NCBI GenBank assembly: GCA_038501195.1
Contig: JBBPUQ010000010.1
Location: forward strand, 3,160,001-3,224,000
Length of the DNA: 64,000 bases
Reading direction: 5' to 3'
Origin: Nemania diffusa
Lineage: Eukaryota; Ascomycota; Sordariomycetes; Xylariales; Xylariaceae
Below the pieces are notes generated by a model. It made no database searches, was not told the DNA's origin, and was given only the letters and a program-made list of their open reading frames with translations. The position numbers were made by a program, and so were the translations under genes. This document shows, in pieces, positions 1 through 10,889 of the stretch; position 1 is the first letter of the stretch, and each line of letters starts with the position of its first letter.

Positions 1-1681
1 GCGAATCCATGTAATCGCCAATGTACCCGGATACATAAACGATAGACTCGCCCTCGCCAACCTCGAGGACCCTCTCCGACCCCCCGTAGCCCCCGCGGTG
101 GCCGCTGCTCTTGCCTCCGTACCAGATCTCGAAGCCGTCCACGGTGTCCCAGGCATTGATCACAATTTTGGTGATGGGTCCGTTCTTCTCCGCAAACTCG
201 CGATCGTTGAAATGGGCCATGTTGCCAGAATAGCCTATGCCTATGGTATCGGTAGTGACCGTCATCACCTCGCGGCTGACGGGCGTGTACTTGCCCGCGT
301 TATTAACACCGAACTGGTCCCATAGCAGAGAGGGGGCTAGGAGGTCATCGATCTGCTGACGGTAGACGGCGTCAGCATAGTCGCGCAGGTCTTGGTAGAT
401 CCTCTCAGACATCACATCCGGATCGAAGCGCAAGTCTCCACCGTAGCCGTTGTCCCAGTTCAGTTTAATAGTCCACACGAACTTTCGCTCTGCGTCACCA
501 ACAGAGCGTGATTTGGCATGACCTGCTGGGCCTGCGCCATCGTCATTCCAAGGTTCCTTGTAGATTCTCTCGTTTAGTCGCCATTCTAGGCACCTAGCCT
601 TAATCCTCTTGGCAGCGGCGATATATTGCTGAATCGTCTGCTCTAGTTCCTTGCGGTTTGCTTCCTTCTGCTTGCCCGGATTGTTAGGGTATATTTTGTC
701 CCACAGAAAGTATTGCTGGCGCACGAAGGTGAGGTGAAGAGTAGCCATTGGTACGAAGTACTGGAGAGTCTCCCATGGGGTTTCGTTGTCGAGGTAGTCC
801 CGCTTCGTTAGAGTGAACCAGTCGAGGATAAAGTTGAACTTCTGGCCCTTCTGGTCGATGCCGTAGGGCAGCTCATCATATTTTCTGATCAGCTCGTACA
901 GCGACTGACTCTTTCGCGCTAGCTCTTTGACTTTGTCCTTTGCAATGAGACCCAAGACAATCTTTTCGACCCCCTTGCTGATCTGATCCCACCGGAGCTG
1001 AGGCTTGTCTTTATCTGGCCACAAGAACCCGACCAGGCCGCTGAGGATAGAACCCGCTTCGGGTACTAGACCAAGGCCCTCTGACACAATGGCTTTGAAG
1101 ATGCCATTGTAATCTAGAGTGTCTAGCCACTCTGCAGGTGTCTGTTGGTGTGCTGGGAACTTTTTTCGCACGGGTATTACAATATTCGGCTTCAGATTGC
1201 TGGCGGATTTACTTGACCAAGCCTCCTCGCCATCCCTAGTCAGCACACGAGCATTACCATCGTCCTCGACAACAAGGTATGCACCCTCGTTTCCTCCGAT
1301 ACCAGCTGTCCAAGTGCTTTTCCCACCACTAATGAGGCATAGATATCCATCTTTCTGCATAAGTAGCTGCTCTCCCCGAGCTGAATTAGGGGGTGACCAC
1401 AGAGCATTTGAGGAGTGTTTGAAAGTCTGGCTGAGGCTCAAGGTCTTCGTCACTCCAAGTGAGAGCACGCAGTCTCCATGCGACGATACCACGCTTTTTC
1501 GCACACCGATAGCGTTGATAGCCGAGATACTAGAGCCTGGTTCGAGGTGATTAGGTCGTCCCTTGGATAGAATATCCCTGATCTCGGAGGGCGAGCCCGC
1601 AGTGCTAGTAACTTGGAGTTGATCAGAACAATAACTTCAGACTCTCATCCTTCTAGGAAGTAAACACTCACGGGAATCCAT
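1..1681 (-). CDS. Cry-like (delta-endotoxin N domain) protein with bulb-lectin and jacalin-like domains, 3' end outside window
   Basis: The minus strand is open from an ATG at 1681-1679 through one 60-nt GTGAGT...AAG intron (1671-1612) to the window edge, about 535 residues. Three modules are visible. (1) Residues ~70-130: a bulb-type mannose-binding-lectin-like repeat, with motifs LLMQKDGYL, YLVVEDDGN and EAWSS. (2) Residues ~165-400: a helical region resembling the pore-forming N-terminal domain of Bacillus Cry toxins, with VPEAGSILSGLVGFLWP near its start and a LQYFVPMATLHLTFVRQQYF helix. (3) From ~residue 470 to the edge: a jacalin-like beta-prism, with KIVINAWDTVDGFEIWYGG, GGYGGSE and IVYVSGYIGDYMDS. 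No signal peptide is seen. Known: Cry domain I forms pores and Cry domain II has a beta-prism fold like jacalin. Inferred: a fungal lectin-targeted pore-forming protein, perhaps against animals. Domain calls are by eye; target and activity are unknown. Confidence 0.72.
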
Positions 1682-3104
1682 AACTAAATGACGACTTCGA
1701 ACTCGTATGATGATTTGTCGACGCTTCTCTTAACTAGAGGTCATCTCAAAACACCAGAAGAGAATAAAAGGACTTGAGGACTAAGACACAACAATAAATA
1801 GGACTGTCAAGTTCGCTCTAAGCCGGATATTTATAATACCTCTAAAGGGTGTCGAAGTAGGTGCACTGCGTAGAAGTCGAGACTATTCGTCATGACGCAT
1901 ACTTAGATCCCCGAGTTTCTTCATGGAATTAATAGCGTCAGTCCAAATAATACCCAAGTAAGTGAGAAGATACTAGACAGAGAAATTACCCAATTACAAA
2001 TGAGTAGGAAGTGCTACATGGTCCTGCATCATGCAAGTCTCGAGTCTACATATCGCGATGCTCAGGTCACGGCGTCGGCGACCAAGGCGCGATTGCTATT
2101 ATGCTGCAGTCCTAGAGTGGTTGAATGGATCGACAGTAGATCAGGCAGTAAGGCTCCTCCCGCGCTGCTAGTTCAGACCCCCATTTCAATAGTTTGTTCA
2201 GATTGAAGTGATCCTAGACTGTTAGAAGTAGGAGGTAGCAGAACTATTACCGTACGATAGTGCATTAACTAAAGCACGTATGCAAGCCCTGACGTCACGT
2301 TTGCCGCTTCGAGACTATCCCATGTCAAAATGAACCTGTGGAGAGCTGAGCTGTGGAGAAGGAAGGGTAGATATAGTCTATCTTAGATAGTCTAGGTCAA
2401 ATACAGATCCAGAGTACCTGAAGAGTTTAGTATTAACACTATCCAAGACTAGGTACTGAATGTAGTAAGAAGATCTACTTGTAGATAACATGTTGTTTGT
2501 TATTTCAGCCGCAATGATTGGTAGCACCTAGCCTAGGCTACCAACCACTCGAGCGAGGGATTGGGAATGGCATATCTGGTCAGGAATGATTCGCGTCTTC
2601 AGGTTCAGTAGACCAGTCGCTTGATTAGTAGCCCTGACGAGGATAGAGTCGAAGCGCATTGGCCATTCTGCTCGGACGCTTTCTTCGTTGGTAGGCAAGG
2701 CGCTGGAGTTGTGGCGCCTGGTCGGTCGTCTATTCCGAGATTCTTCCACCTCTTTTGGGGACTGCGTACTGTCATTGCTATACGGAACCTGACTATTTCC
2801 TTCTGTTTTGTTGCAACGCTAGGCGGCGCAGTGTGCATCTGCTTCTAGTAGCTAATAAGTTGTTGTTAGTCCAATGTATCCATTCTCGACAGGAGTCTAT
2901 GTAGAATACCTAATGGTAACTCGAACTTCGCTCATCCCATGTCGTTGTAGTTCCTTTTCATATTATGAGTATAAAGCTATGGCAACACCATAAATTAATG
3001 ATCTGAACTGACGTGGTTGTGGTATGGTATGTGGGCTACCATTTTCGGGTTCTAAAAATGAACTCTGCCAAAGTTGTATACCAAATGCCACCATGGGAGG
3101 TAAT
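1682..3104. other. Intergenic, nothing recognised
   Basis: About 1.4 kb between the start of the Cry-like gene and the 3' end of the NLR gene. Short open frames exist on both strands (for example around 2000-2206 and 2528-2848), but none has a family motif, splice structure or coding texture that I can support. Confidence 0.6.
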
Positions 3105-6100
3105 TCAACTCTGGAGAGCTCTAGTAGTTAGAATAGATATCAGTTTCTTGACTCTCGCTTCAGATTGTGATACAAAATGATGAAGCGCAACTGTGTCTCC
3201 TTTGCTTGGGTCCAATTTCGGATGACTGATGAGCATCTCGAGGATCCCAATATTCCCTTGGCGAACAGCTTCACATAGTGGAGTTTTGTTATCCTTGTCC
3301 TGGCAGTTTACATCGATCCTAGGATGTTGTAGTAGCATTTTTACCGCAGGATTCCTATTGCACCTAACAGCAATAGCAAGCGCGGTACGCTCGAAGAGGT
3401 CCTGCACGTTGACATCAAGCGTGTCGAGAGTGAGCAGAAAATCTACGATATCGTCCTTGCCCCGCATAATCGCAAGCATGAGTGGCGTATTATCTTGCAT
3501 GTTACTCGATTGGTTGATCTCTTTATCGAGATGAGGTATGAGAAGTTCCATGATTTTCCTAGTTCCAACGGATGCGATAAAGCCAAGCAGGGTCATACGG
3601 TTAGCCCGACGAGATGGAAGGCCAGACTCAGCATGACTATGTCGAGCTGAAATGTCCAGGTTCGATAATGTTTCTGTGTTCACACGGGGACTATGATTCA
3701 TGGTCATCTTGTAGTAGTCGATTAACACTTTGGCTACTTCGACGTGCTGATATCGTATTGCGACCTCTATGGCCGTATTCCTATTAAGGTCTTCTGCATT
3801 TATGTCAACCTCGGCATCTTTGAGAGAGATTATAGCTAGTTTCTCAAGGCCATATGTGGCTATGATATGAAGCATGGTGCTGCGCTCGTTTATTAAACAG
3901 GGAATTTCTAAAAATCTGCACAATTTGCACAGTTTGGTCAATGGGTTGAACGTCAGAGATCTGGGGGTCGAGTAGAATTGGCGAATTAGTTCGAGCAACA
4001 ACTCAGGCCCCACGCCGTTTTTCTGGGCTAGCCAGAGGTGGCGATGCCACTCTGATAACGCATATTCAATCAGCGGCAATTGAGATTTTACGGTTGAAGT
4101 GCATGGCTGGGTACTAAGATAGGAATCAGGCTCGTTCGGACCAAGCTTATTGGGAGCAAGCTCGTCAGAAATAGGCTCAACGAAATTAGGGTAGTCGAAA
4201 TTAGGGGAATCGAAATCAAGGGAGTCGAAATCAGGGGAGTCAGGATGATAGTCGGATTCAGAGCCATCGAGATCAGAGCCCTCGGAATTAGCCTCCTCGA
4301 AAATTTTAAGCTCGTTAGACCCTGGGCGCAGTTTGGGGAGTATAATAGGTAGCGAAGGGGGCATGTCCTCTGGTGGCGGCGGTAGGTGTTTCGAGGGTTG
4401 GGATTTTCGGAGCTTCGGGGGCTCGTATTTTTCGTACTTCGGACTGTGGTTTTGGTACCTTGATCGCTGGTATTCTTTACTGCGAGTAGCATACTTGAGC
4501 TCTATGTTGAAAACGGCTTCGCAACATAAGTATCTCGTACAGGAACGGGCTAGATGGAAATGACCACGACCTAGTAAACTGCTCTTTTCAGAGACTTCTG
4601 TCTCTAAAGTCGCCAGGTAGTTTTTTTCAATCAGGAAGTCTTTGACTGACTGATGAATGAATTGAACTACATCATCGCATTCGACCGATGAGTATCGATT
4701 GTGAAAGTTTATGGCGACGATGCCGGGTTGTCTATGAGTCCTGGCTTTTATCTCTACCAATCCCCTTGTCATGTCAGTTATCCGATTTGCTAAGTCGTAG
4801 TTATCTTGACAAAAGTAATCGCTACCCCTCCAGTCCTTCATAGATGTCCACTCAAGATGAGCATCCATGGCTATTATCCATCTAATTTGCTCAAGAGTTA
4901 GCGCTTTTGAGGAGAAACATAGCCATCTCAGAAGACAGAGCGTCGGCCAGCGCTCATCTTCTGGTATATCGCTCATGAGACTGGTATAGAGTTTATGTAG
5001 CTCTGCTGGCAGTCTTTGTACTTCACGGAGGATGAGGTTGACCGATTTGCCCCGGCGCAAGGAGGCAAGTATTCTTGAGACCACGAGAACAGCCCATTGA
5101 AAGACCCCATTTGCGCTTTGGATTATTGAGTCAACCAACGTCAATCGGTCGCTGTACCTGTGGTTCTCATCGCAGAGCTTTTGTTTCACAAATTCCCTAA
5201 TATCTGCACTGTTCATTTTCTCCATGACGACTGAAAGTCCATTGAGCGCGACGAAAGGGTAGTGGCGACAACTGAAACAGACATGTAGGGAATGTCCGTG
5301 GGTGGTAAACTCGGCGACTAGCGAATCAAAGTAGTTCGCTAAATCGATGGCCGGCTCTTCTCCCCCTTCGTCAAGCGCATCTATGTATAAATGAACCTGG
5401 CGATTACTGAGCGATTTGAGCAAGACGGTTAATCTATCCCTGAGTTCTTCTGTGTGCCACTCCCAAGCCACGCCATATTCGCCCTTTGTATATTTATTTT
5501 CGATGTACTGTTCGGCGAACTGTAGAGATTGACTTTCTGAGAAACCCAGGAGCTGATAAAGTAGAGAGCGGTAGAGGCCGATCGGTTGATGTTCTATTTG
5601 AGACCCTCGGGCGTTGAAGAAGAACGTTGCACGGATTACCTCACGTGAATCGTCGCGTTGGAAGATGTGCTTCATTAAGGTAGATTTACCAGAACCCGGC
5701 TTGCCTTTAATCCATAGCAAAGCCGAGGGGTCTCTAAGCCATGTTCGATAGGAAGGGTGCCCCCGCAGCCACTCACACGTGTTGTCTGCTGCTTTTTCAA
5801 TGTCGTGAACGCGGTGACCCATCTCAGGAAACCACAGGGACCTTAGGGACTCTTCTATTGTTTCAATTTTTATTCTTTTAGAATGATGGGAACTGGTTGT
5901 GTTGCGACTTACCTGCTTTGATATCTCGCATGCGGCCTGAGCTATGGAACTTTGCCTTTGCATCGTTCTTAAATGAAGATATACGAAGATGAGCTAAAAT
6001 GGAGTGGTGTTTTTTTGCGGTTCGGGCGGCTTCAAAGAGAAACAAGAGATTCTGCGAAACTTGCTTAAAAGCAGCATCTTCGCCACTCTTAAACTTGCAG

Positions 6101-7071
6101 ACGTCCCTATGATCGGCGTCTAATCCGATCTGGATCTCTCGCGTTCCGGGCAAGCCTAAAGTTGCTGAGCGTTTGTCGACAATCTTCATCATTAGCCAAC
6201 GCCTCAGCACTTTATAGGTGTAACTTACTATCCCTAGCTTACCCATTGGCCGGGTTTCATAGAAGCTGAGCACTGGATAGTCCTCCAGCTGTTGCCGGAA
6301 ATCATCGATAAGGGTTTCGGCAAAAATCGAATTCCGCTTCAAGGCTTCCATGAATGTATTTCCGGGGCTGAGTAGCACGCCTCGAGCAATCTTTGCTGCA
6401 ATGTCGCCTACCGCAGCACCGTTGCCACCCCTGTGAGGAGTTGCGAAAAAAACAAGCCCGCTTGTTGAAGTGCGGATCGTTTCGTAGCTCTCATCGCTCT
6501 TCGCATGTACTAAAGCCTATGTCGAATTAGTAATCTTTCGACACTTGGCTACGGCTATGAGCTCGAGCGCTTCAATGCGAAACTCACACGCTTGACTATG
6601 ATGCCTCCCATGCTGTGACATAAGAAGACAAGTATACGCTCGGGGTCATTCTGTCACCGGTTACTGTTAGCCCTGCCTGCGGAGCAGGGGTCAATGTGAA
6701 TACCTTGCGCTCGATCTTGAGCCAATTCAAGAGATTTTCTGCTTGCTCCCTGATTCCGGCGGCAGACGTCTCAAACGCTACATTAGCATTATATCCAAAA
6801 AGCATTATCCTCGTCTTAGGGGAGATGTGCGGGAAGAAATCCCTCAGCCATAACTTGTCGCCTGCCGTCCATGTAGCTTCAGCATGTTCGAGGGTGTTCT
6901 TCGGATTGAGGCCGTGTACAGCAACAACACTTTCCTCTTCGCATTAGCATAAACTTATTAGTTAGAATACTGCTAAGGTTGCACTTACTCAATATCAGCA
7001 TCCTCAGGTCCCACAAGGGTCCTGAGAAAACTTTGATCTAAATGGCTGTCAGGATCTCTGTCTGGTATCGT
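3105..7071 (-). CDS. NLR-like protein: SesB-like alpha/beta hydrolase, NACHT, ankyrin repeats
   Basis: Spliced minus-strand gene. Introns read from the sequence: 6988-6930, one of 53 nt near 6698-6646, 6587-6517, 6228-6184 and 5912-5855. The N-terminal part is a SesB-like serine hydrolase: VVAVHGLNP, LLFGYNANVAFE-type segment, nucleophile elbow CHSMGG (~6605), FFATPHRGG, and ADHRDVCKF with the probable catalytic His. The NACHT NTPase follows: Walker A GKPGSGKST near 5690, Walker B LYIDALDE near 5385. The C-terminus has at least four ankyrin repeats (3150-3870), for example NTPLMLAIMRGKDDIVDFLL. Between NACHT and ankyrins lies an acidic low-complexity stretch with tandem SPDFDS/SPNFDY-type units (~4180-4260). 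Known: such fungal NLRs act in non-self recognition and regulated cell death. The start codon is not resolved: the first in-frame segment opens at 7071 and has no ATG, so a further 5' exon is likely. No clear lesion is seen downstream. Confidence 0.85.
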
Positions 7072-7309
7072 TCATAGGAATGTACTCACTCATTTTCACA
7101 TCCGGCAGTACTCTCTCGCTGTCGATCGGCGTAAATAGTAAACACTCTTAGTTTAAATCTAGAGCTTGAGACAATGAGGGGCAGCCCTCACAACTCGGCC
7201 AGACCAAGGGGTAGCTCAACATAGCAATCTCATAAATACAGTACGCAGTCTGCCGTGGTGAGGATTATTGATTGATAGAAAGCCCGAAGCACTGCCATTG
7301 CTGCCTAGT

Positions 7310-7947
7310 CAGCGCTACCCACAGGTAAAGTCAGTCAAATAATAGCCTCTTGACTTGTTTTACCTGAATTGATCGCAAAAAACGCTTGTTTGACTGACTT
7401 GCCTGAATCTATTGACTGGATTGATCAAGTTAATTGACCAAGTAACTCAAGCAATGTACATAAAGCGTACAGATTGTAGAAAGCAAGGTGGGAAGGTAGG
7501 TGTAGGTAGGTGTAGGTAGGTAAGTAGGTAGGTAAGTAGGTAGGTAAGTAGGTAGGGTGGTAGGTAGGGTGGTAGGTAAGGGTAGGTAAGGTGGTAGAAT
7601 GTAGGCTAGGTAGATGTAAGTGGCTAAGTTAGTGGCTAGGTAAGTGGCTAAGTAAGTGGCTTGGTAAGTGGCTTGGTAAGTGGCTAGGTAAGTGGCTGTG
7701 TATGTGGCTGAATAAAAACAGGGTGCCACCTAGCCTACCTAGGAAAAGAAGGCTTCTTTTTACCAAAAAAACAACAAAAAATATTTTTAAAAAAATAGGA
7801 AAATTAATTGGAAGTAATTGACAAGTAACAAGTCAGGTAAAGAATTATTACTTTACCTGTAATCAATTTTAAAACGATTATTTGGACTGGATTGGGTCAA
7901 TTAATTGACAGTCAGTCAAATAATTACTTTACCTGTGGGTAGCGCTG
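7310..7947. mobile_element. Non-autonomous hAT-like element with 8-bp target-site duplication
   Basis: The left end CAGCGCTACCCACAGG... (7310-7330) is repeated exactly in inverted orientation at 7927-7947, a perfect 21-bp terminal inverted repeat. The same octamer TGCCTAGT lies immediately outside both ends (7302-7309 and 7948-7955). Known: 8-bp target duplications and TIRs beginning CAG are typical of the hAT superfamily. TTACCTG/CAGGTAA words recur near both ends and could be transposase-binding subterminal repeats. There is no transposase gene inside; the core is a GTAG/AAGTGGCT simple repeat. The intact TSD and identical TIRs suggest a fairly recent insertion. Confidence 0.85.
7494..7712. 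repeat. GTAG-type and AAGTGGCT-type tandem repeat inside the hAT-like element
   Basis: The + strand runs through many copies of GTAG/GTAAGTAG followed by copies of AAGTGGCTNGGT. The minus-strand open frame over it (Thr/Tyr/Leu/Pro-rich) is a translation of the repeat, not a gene. Confidence 0.85.
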
Positions 7948-8123
7948 TGCCTAGTCAAGGGGTCTTAGGTATTGTGGCTGTGCCTTGGCATACATATGAG
8001 GGGTGGTAATCTAACGTACTTGGTCTAGTCTATCTACAGAATAGATGTGTCTTAATTAATGATTGGAGTACTCTGTAAGTGGGTTATATTTCGGTTGATC
8101 CCGTACGTAAGCAGTTATGAATG

Positions 8124-8290
8124 TATCCCTTTGGGTGCCTTTTCGGCACCAGTACATAAAAAGCGGAAAAGCGGGCTTTGCATATATCAGATGCACCAAT
8201 CGGAAAAAAAATACAATGCTTAAGGAAACATCTGTTTGGTTTAATCTAATATATATATGTACTGGTGCTCTCAAGGCACCCAAAGGGATA
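8124..8290. mobile_element. TA-flanked MITE, complete copy (family shared with 41420)
   Basis: The left end TATCCCTTTGGGTGCC and the right end GGCACCCAAAGGGATA are exact inverted repeats. The similarity continues inward through CACCAGTACATA and TATGTACTGGTG, about 35 bp in all. The outer TA dinucleotides fit a TA target duplication, as in Tc1/mariner-derived MITEs. Just inside the left end a small hairpin GGTGCC-TTTTC-GGCACC is visible. No coding capacity. A related copy with the same left end lies at 41420. Confidence 0.8.
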
Positions 8291-9054
8291 GAGTCTAGAC
8301 TACCTAGACTTATGTGGATAGTGGCCTATTAACCAACGCCGTCTATATTGTCAATTTTTTGTCGCTTCTACCACCTATCTACACGTTGTAGCCAGCTGCT
8401 CGACAACCCCTAAGAAGGCACAGTCAGTAGAATCATGGACGACGGTTTAGAGTACACGGTAGTCTGCATAATACCAAGCTTGAGAGAACCACCTTGCTCT
8501 ACCTATTAGTCTAGCTACTGCGTACTAACAACCATTACACTTAACACCCTGAACCTATTTCCGGTCCACAATACTTGCCTAATATAGCCGAGACTGAGCT
8601 TACCTAGCCGAATAAAGCTTAGTAGAAAGCTAGATTAGGCTTAGATTGCTTAGAGAGGTTGCAGTTTTTTATCTGCAAATAAATGGTTTAGTAAACATTA
8701 TATGCATAACAAAATATATACTTATATTACACTATTTAATTTAACTATTTAAGTCTTGTCGTTGCTAAGTGATTCGCGCTGAAAGCTAGCGATTTGGTTG
8801 AACCAAGGGATATAGTGTTACGTATATAGGTTCTGATCCAGTAACAGCTGTAGGCCACCGTAAATGAATTACTTCGCGTGGGGGTTTGATAAGTGACGAG
8901 TCCATAGACAGCCAGCGACTTCAGCATGAAGGAATGACTATAATTACTGTAGTGAGCCCAATTCTACTCGCTTGTTTTATCCAAACCCTGTATTAATACC
9001 TACTTATTCTTCTTAATACAACCAAATAAGACCGAACCTAGTTGACGGACGCCA

Positions 9055-10069
9055 TTACTGAACCCACCCTTCCCTCCTCATCACCTCCCCAGTCCACCCT
9101 TCCAACTTCTCTGCAAGCTTACCATCCTCCGCCGCGCTGCTCTGCCACCTCGGCTCTCCAAACCGCTTGAAAATCTCGAAATACTTACCGCTCTGTTCCG
9201 CCTTCATATCCCGACTCGCTGCACAGAACAAGCTAGTCCACGACCCCTTGTCGGCAGGCCATATCAGCCCCAGCTTGCGTATGACGGAGATCGTGTATGA
9301 CCCCGAGCCACTCACCGACGTGGCGAGATTCGTCTCAACTATGCCTGGATGCACAGACGAGACCCAGATCTCGCCCTCCCCGTCCCGCGCACTGGCAGAG
9401 CCGGGGCCGTACGTCTTGTGCAGGGTCTTGGCGTGAAGAATGTTGGCGAGCTTGCTCTGTCCGTAACGCGACCACGGGCCGCCATTCTTGAGCGATGGGT
9501 CGTTGAAGCTGATGCCGCCCTTGGGTGCGCTCAAGTGGCCCGATGAAGTGAGATTGACGATGCGCACGCGGCCGGGAGGAAGCGTCTTGGCGGTCCGCAG
9601 CATCAGGGGCAGTAAGTGCGCCGTCAAAACCCAGTGTGCGAGGTAGTTGGTCTGCCACTGGGCCTCGTGGCCGTCTTTGGTCATCTCGAAGGGCGTTGCC
9701 ATGATGCCTGCGTTGTTAACCAGGCCGTGAAGGGTTGTTTCGAGGGCGAGGAAGTGCTTAGCGGCCGCGACGACGCTGGCGAGGTCCATGAGATCCATTT
9801 GCAGGAGGTCGATGTTGGCTGAGGGGTGCATCTTCTTGATGTCGGCGATGGCTGCTGTGCCCTTCTCTGGGGATCGGGCACACATGTAAACGTGGGCGCC
9901 GTGTTCTGCTAGGTGGGATACGGTGTAGTAGCCTCTGTAGTTTGGTTAAATCAGCGATTCGGACTTGTTGGTGAGATAGTAGAGGGTAGACTTACATGCC
10001 GGAATTTCCCCCTGTGACGATGAATACTGTGCCCTGGAGATTGGGCAGGGTGTCGGGATGGAAAGTCAT
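9055..10069 (-). CDS. Short-chain dehydrogenase/reductase (retinol-dehydrogenase/WWOX-like)
   Basis: Two exons: ATG at 10069, one 61-nt intron (9995-9935), stop TAA at 9057-9055, about 317 residues. Exon 1 carries the nucleotide-binding motif TGGNSGIG, completed across the splice junction. Exon 2 carries LVNNAGIM, a serine-containing IVNLTSSGH strand and the catalytic YGQSK (YxxxK). This is a classical NAD(P)H-dependent SDR of normal length; substrate unknown. It lies next to the decayed polyketide region and diverges from the DUF3425 gene, so it could be a tailoring enzyme, but similar SDRs are common outside clusters. No lesion is visible. Confidence 0.9.
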
Positions 10070-10889
10070 GTTCGAAATGAGCACTTGATTAAGTCAGTGT
10101 GTGAAGGTGTAGTACTCAAAGGCAGATAATGAAATGTCTTTTATTGAGTTCTTACTTTGTTGTTTTCCATGATACGAAATCTGGGTCGTAACTACGGCGT
10201 CGCTGCAGTCTTTATATTGCTCTTATTGAACAATGACCGGAATACTTGGACCTTGGATGCTATTCCGAGCACCAGGCATTGATTGTGAGCAAGCTACATG
10301 ACTTACATGATCCTTGAACCAAGCCGACAATAGTCGGATGATCTCTCGAACCAAGCACATCACTTCTTACGCTTGGAAATAGGTATTGAAGAGATAAGCC
10401 AATAGGATAATTCCGAGTGAGTATGTGAGCCAGCTGCATGAAGCGTGGGGCTCGCTACCGAATCCCTAGCTAGTGGTGGAGCTCGTAGGCCTGACGGTCC
10501 CATAATGTGAGCAAGTTGCATGACGCTATCTAGATCTGTCTCCAACCCCTGCGTGTCTGCGCCTCAACTGTCATATCATAGGTATGCCTTCCTCCGGTTC
10601 CGAGTTGTCAGACTCATGGTGAGCAGGTTGCATATAACGCCTTAGCCGGACCGAAGAAACTTGCCTCATTCATCACCAATTTGATCATTACCGCAATTCC
10701 AATGTCCGCTAGCAAGCATCATGATTGACGCGTATCAACCTGCGGATTTAACGGCACCGCGCTTTCAACTTACGTCGATGCCACAATTGGCCGAGGTACC
10801 TAGCAGCCCAACTTGACCGACCAACATGGCATGATTAACTCACCACGTATAGGCGATAAGTAGGGAAGACGACTGGACTGGGACCAAGG
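10070..10889. other. Divergent intergenic region between SDR and DUF3425 gene
   Basis: About 820 bp that should hold both promoters. The one notable structure is four spaced copies of a 16-bp motif (listed separately). No gene is supported here. Confidence 0.6.
10285..10634 (+). promoter_or_regulatory. Four spaced copies of a GTGAGCnnGnTnCAT motif
   Basis: Copies are at 10285 (GTGAGCAAGCTACATG), 10425 (GTGAGCCAGCTGCATG), 10507 (GTGAGCAAGTTGCATG) and 10619 (GTGAGCAGGTTGCATA), all on the same strand and 82-140 bp apart. They sit in the divergent promoter region of the SDR and DUF3425 genes. This could be a binding-site array or the remains of a decayed ~100-bp tandem repeat; the sequence between copies is poorly conserved. 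Confidence 0.45.

Larger units (their letters stand above)
7072..9054. other. Gene-free stretch holding two MITE-like elements
   Basis: Nearly 2 kb without a supportable gene between the NLR and the first SDR. It contains the hAT-like element at 7310-7947 and the TA-flanked MITE at 8124-8290, listed separately. From 8291 to 9054 I see only AT-leaning unique sequence. Confidence 0.7.

Noticed and set aside
7430..7729. Minus-strand 99-residue frame rich in Tyr/Thr/Leu/Pro
   Set aside because: It is only a translation of the GTAG-type tandem repeat inside the hAT-like element.
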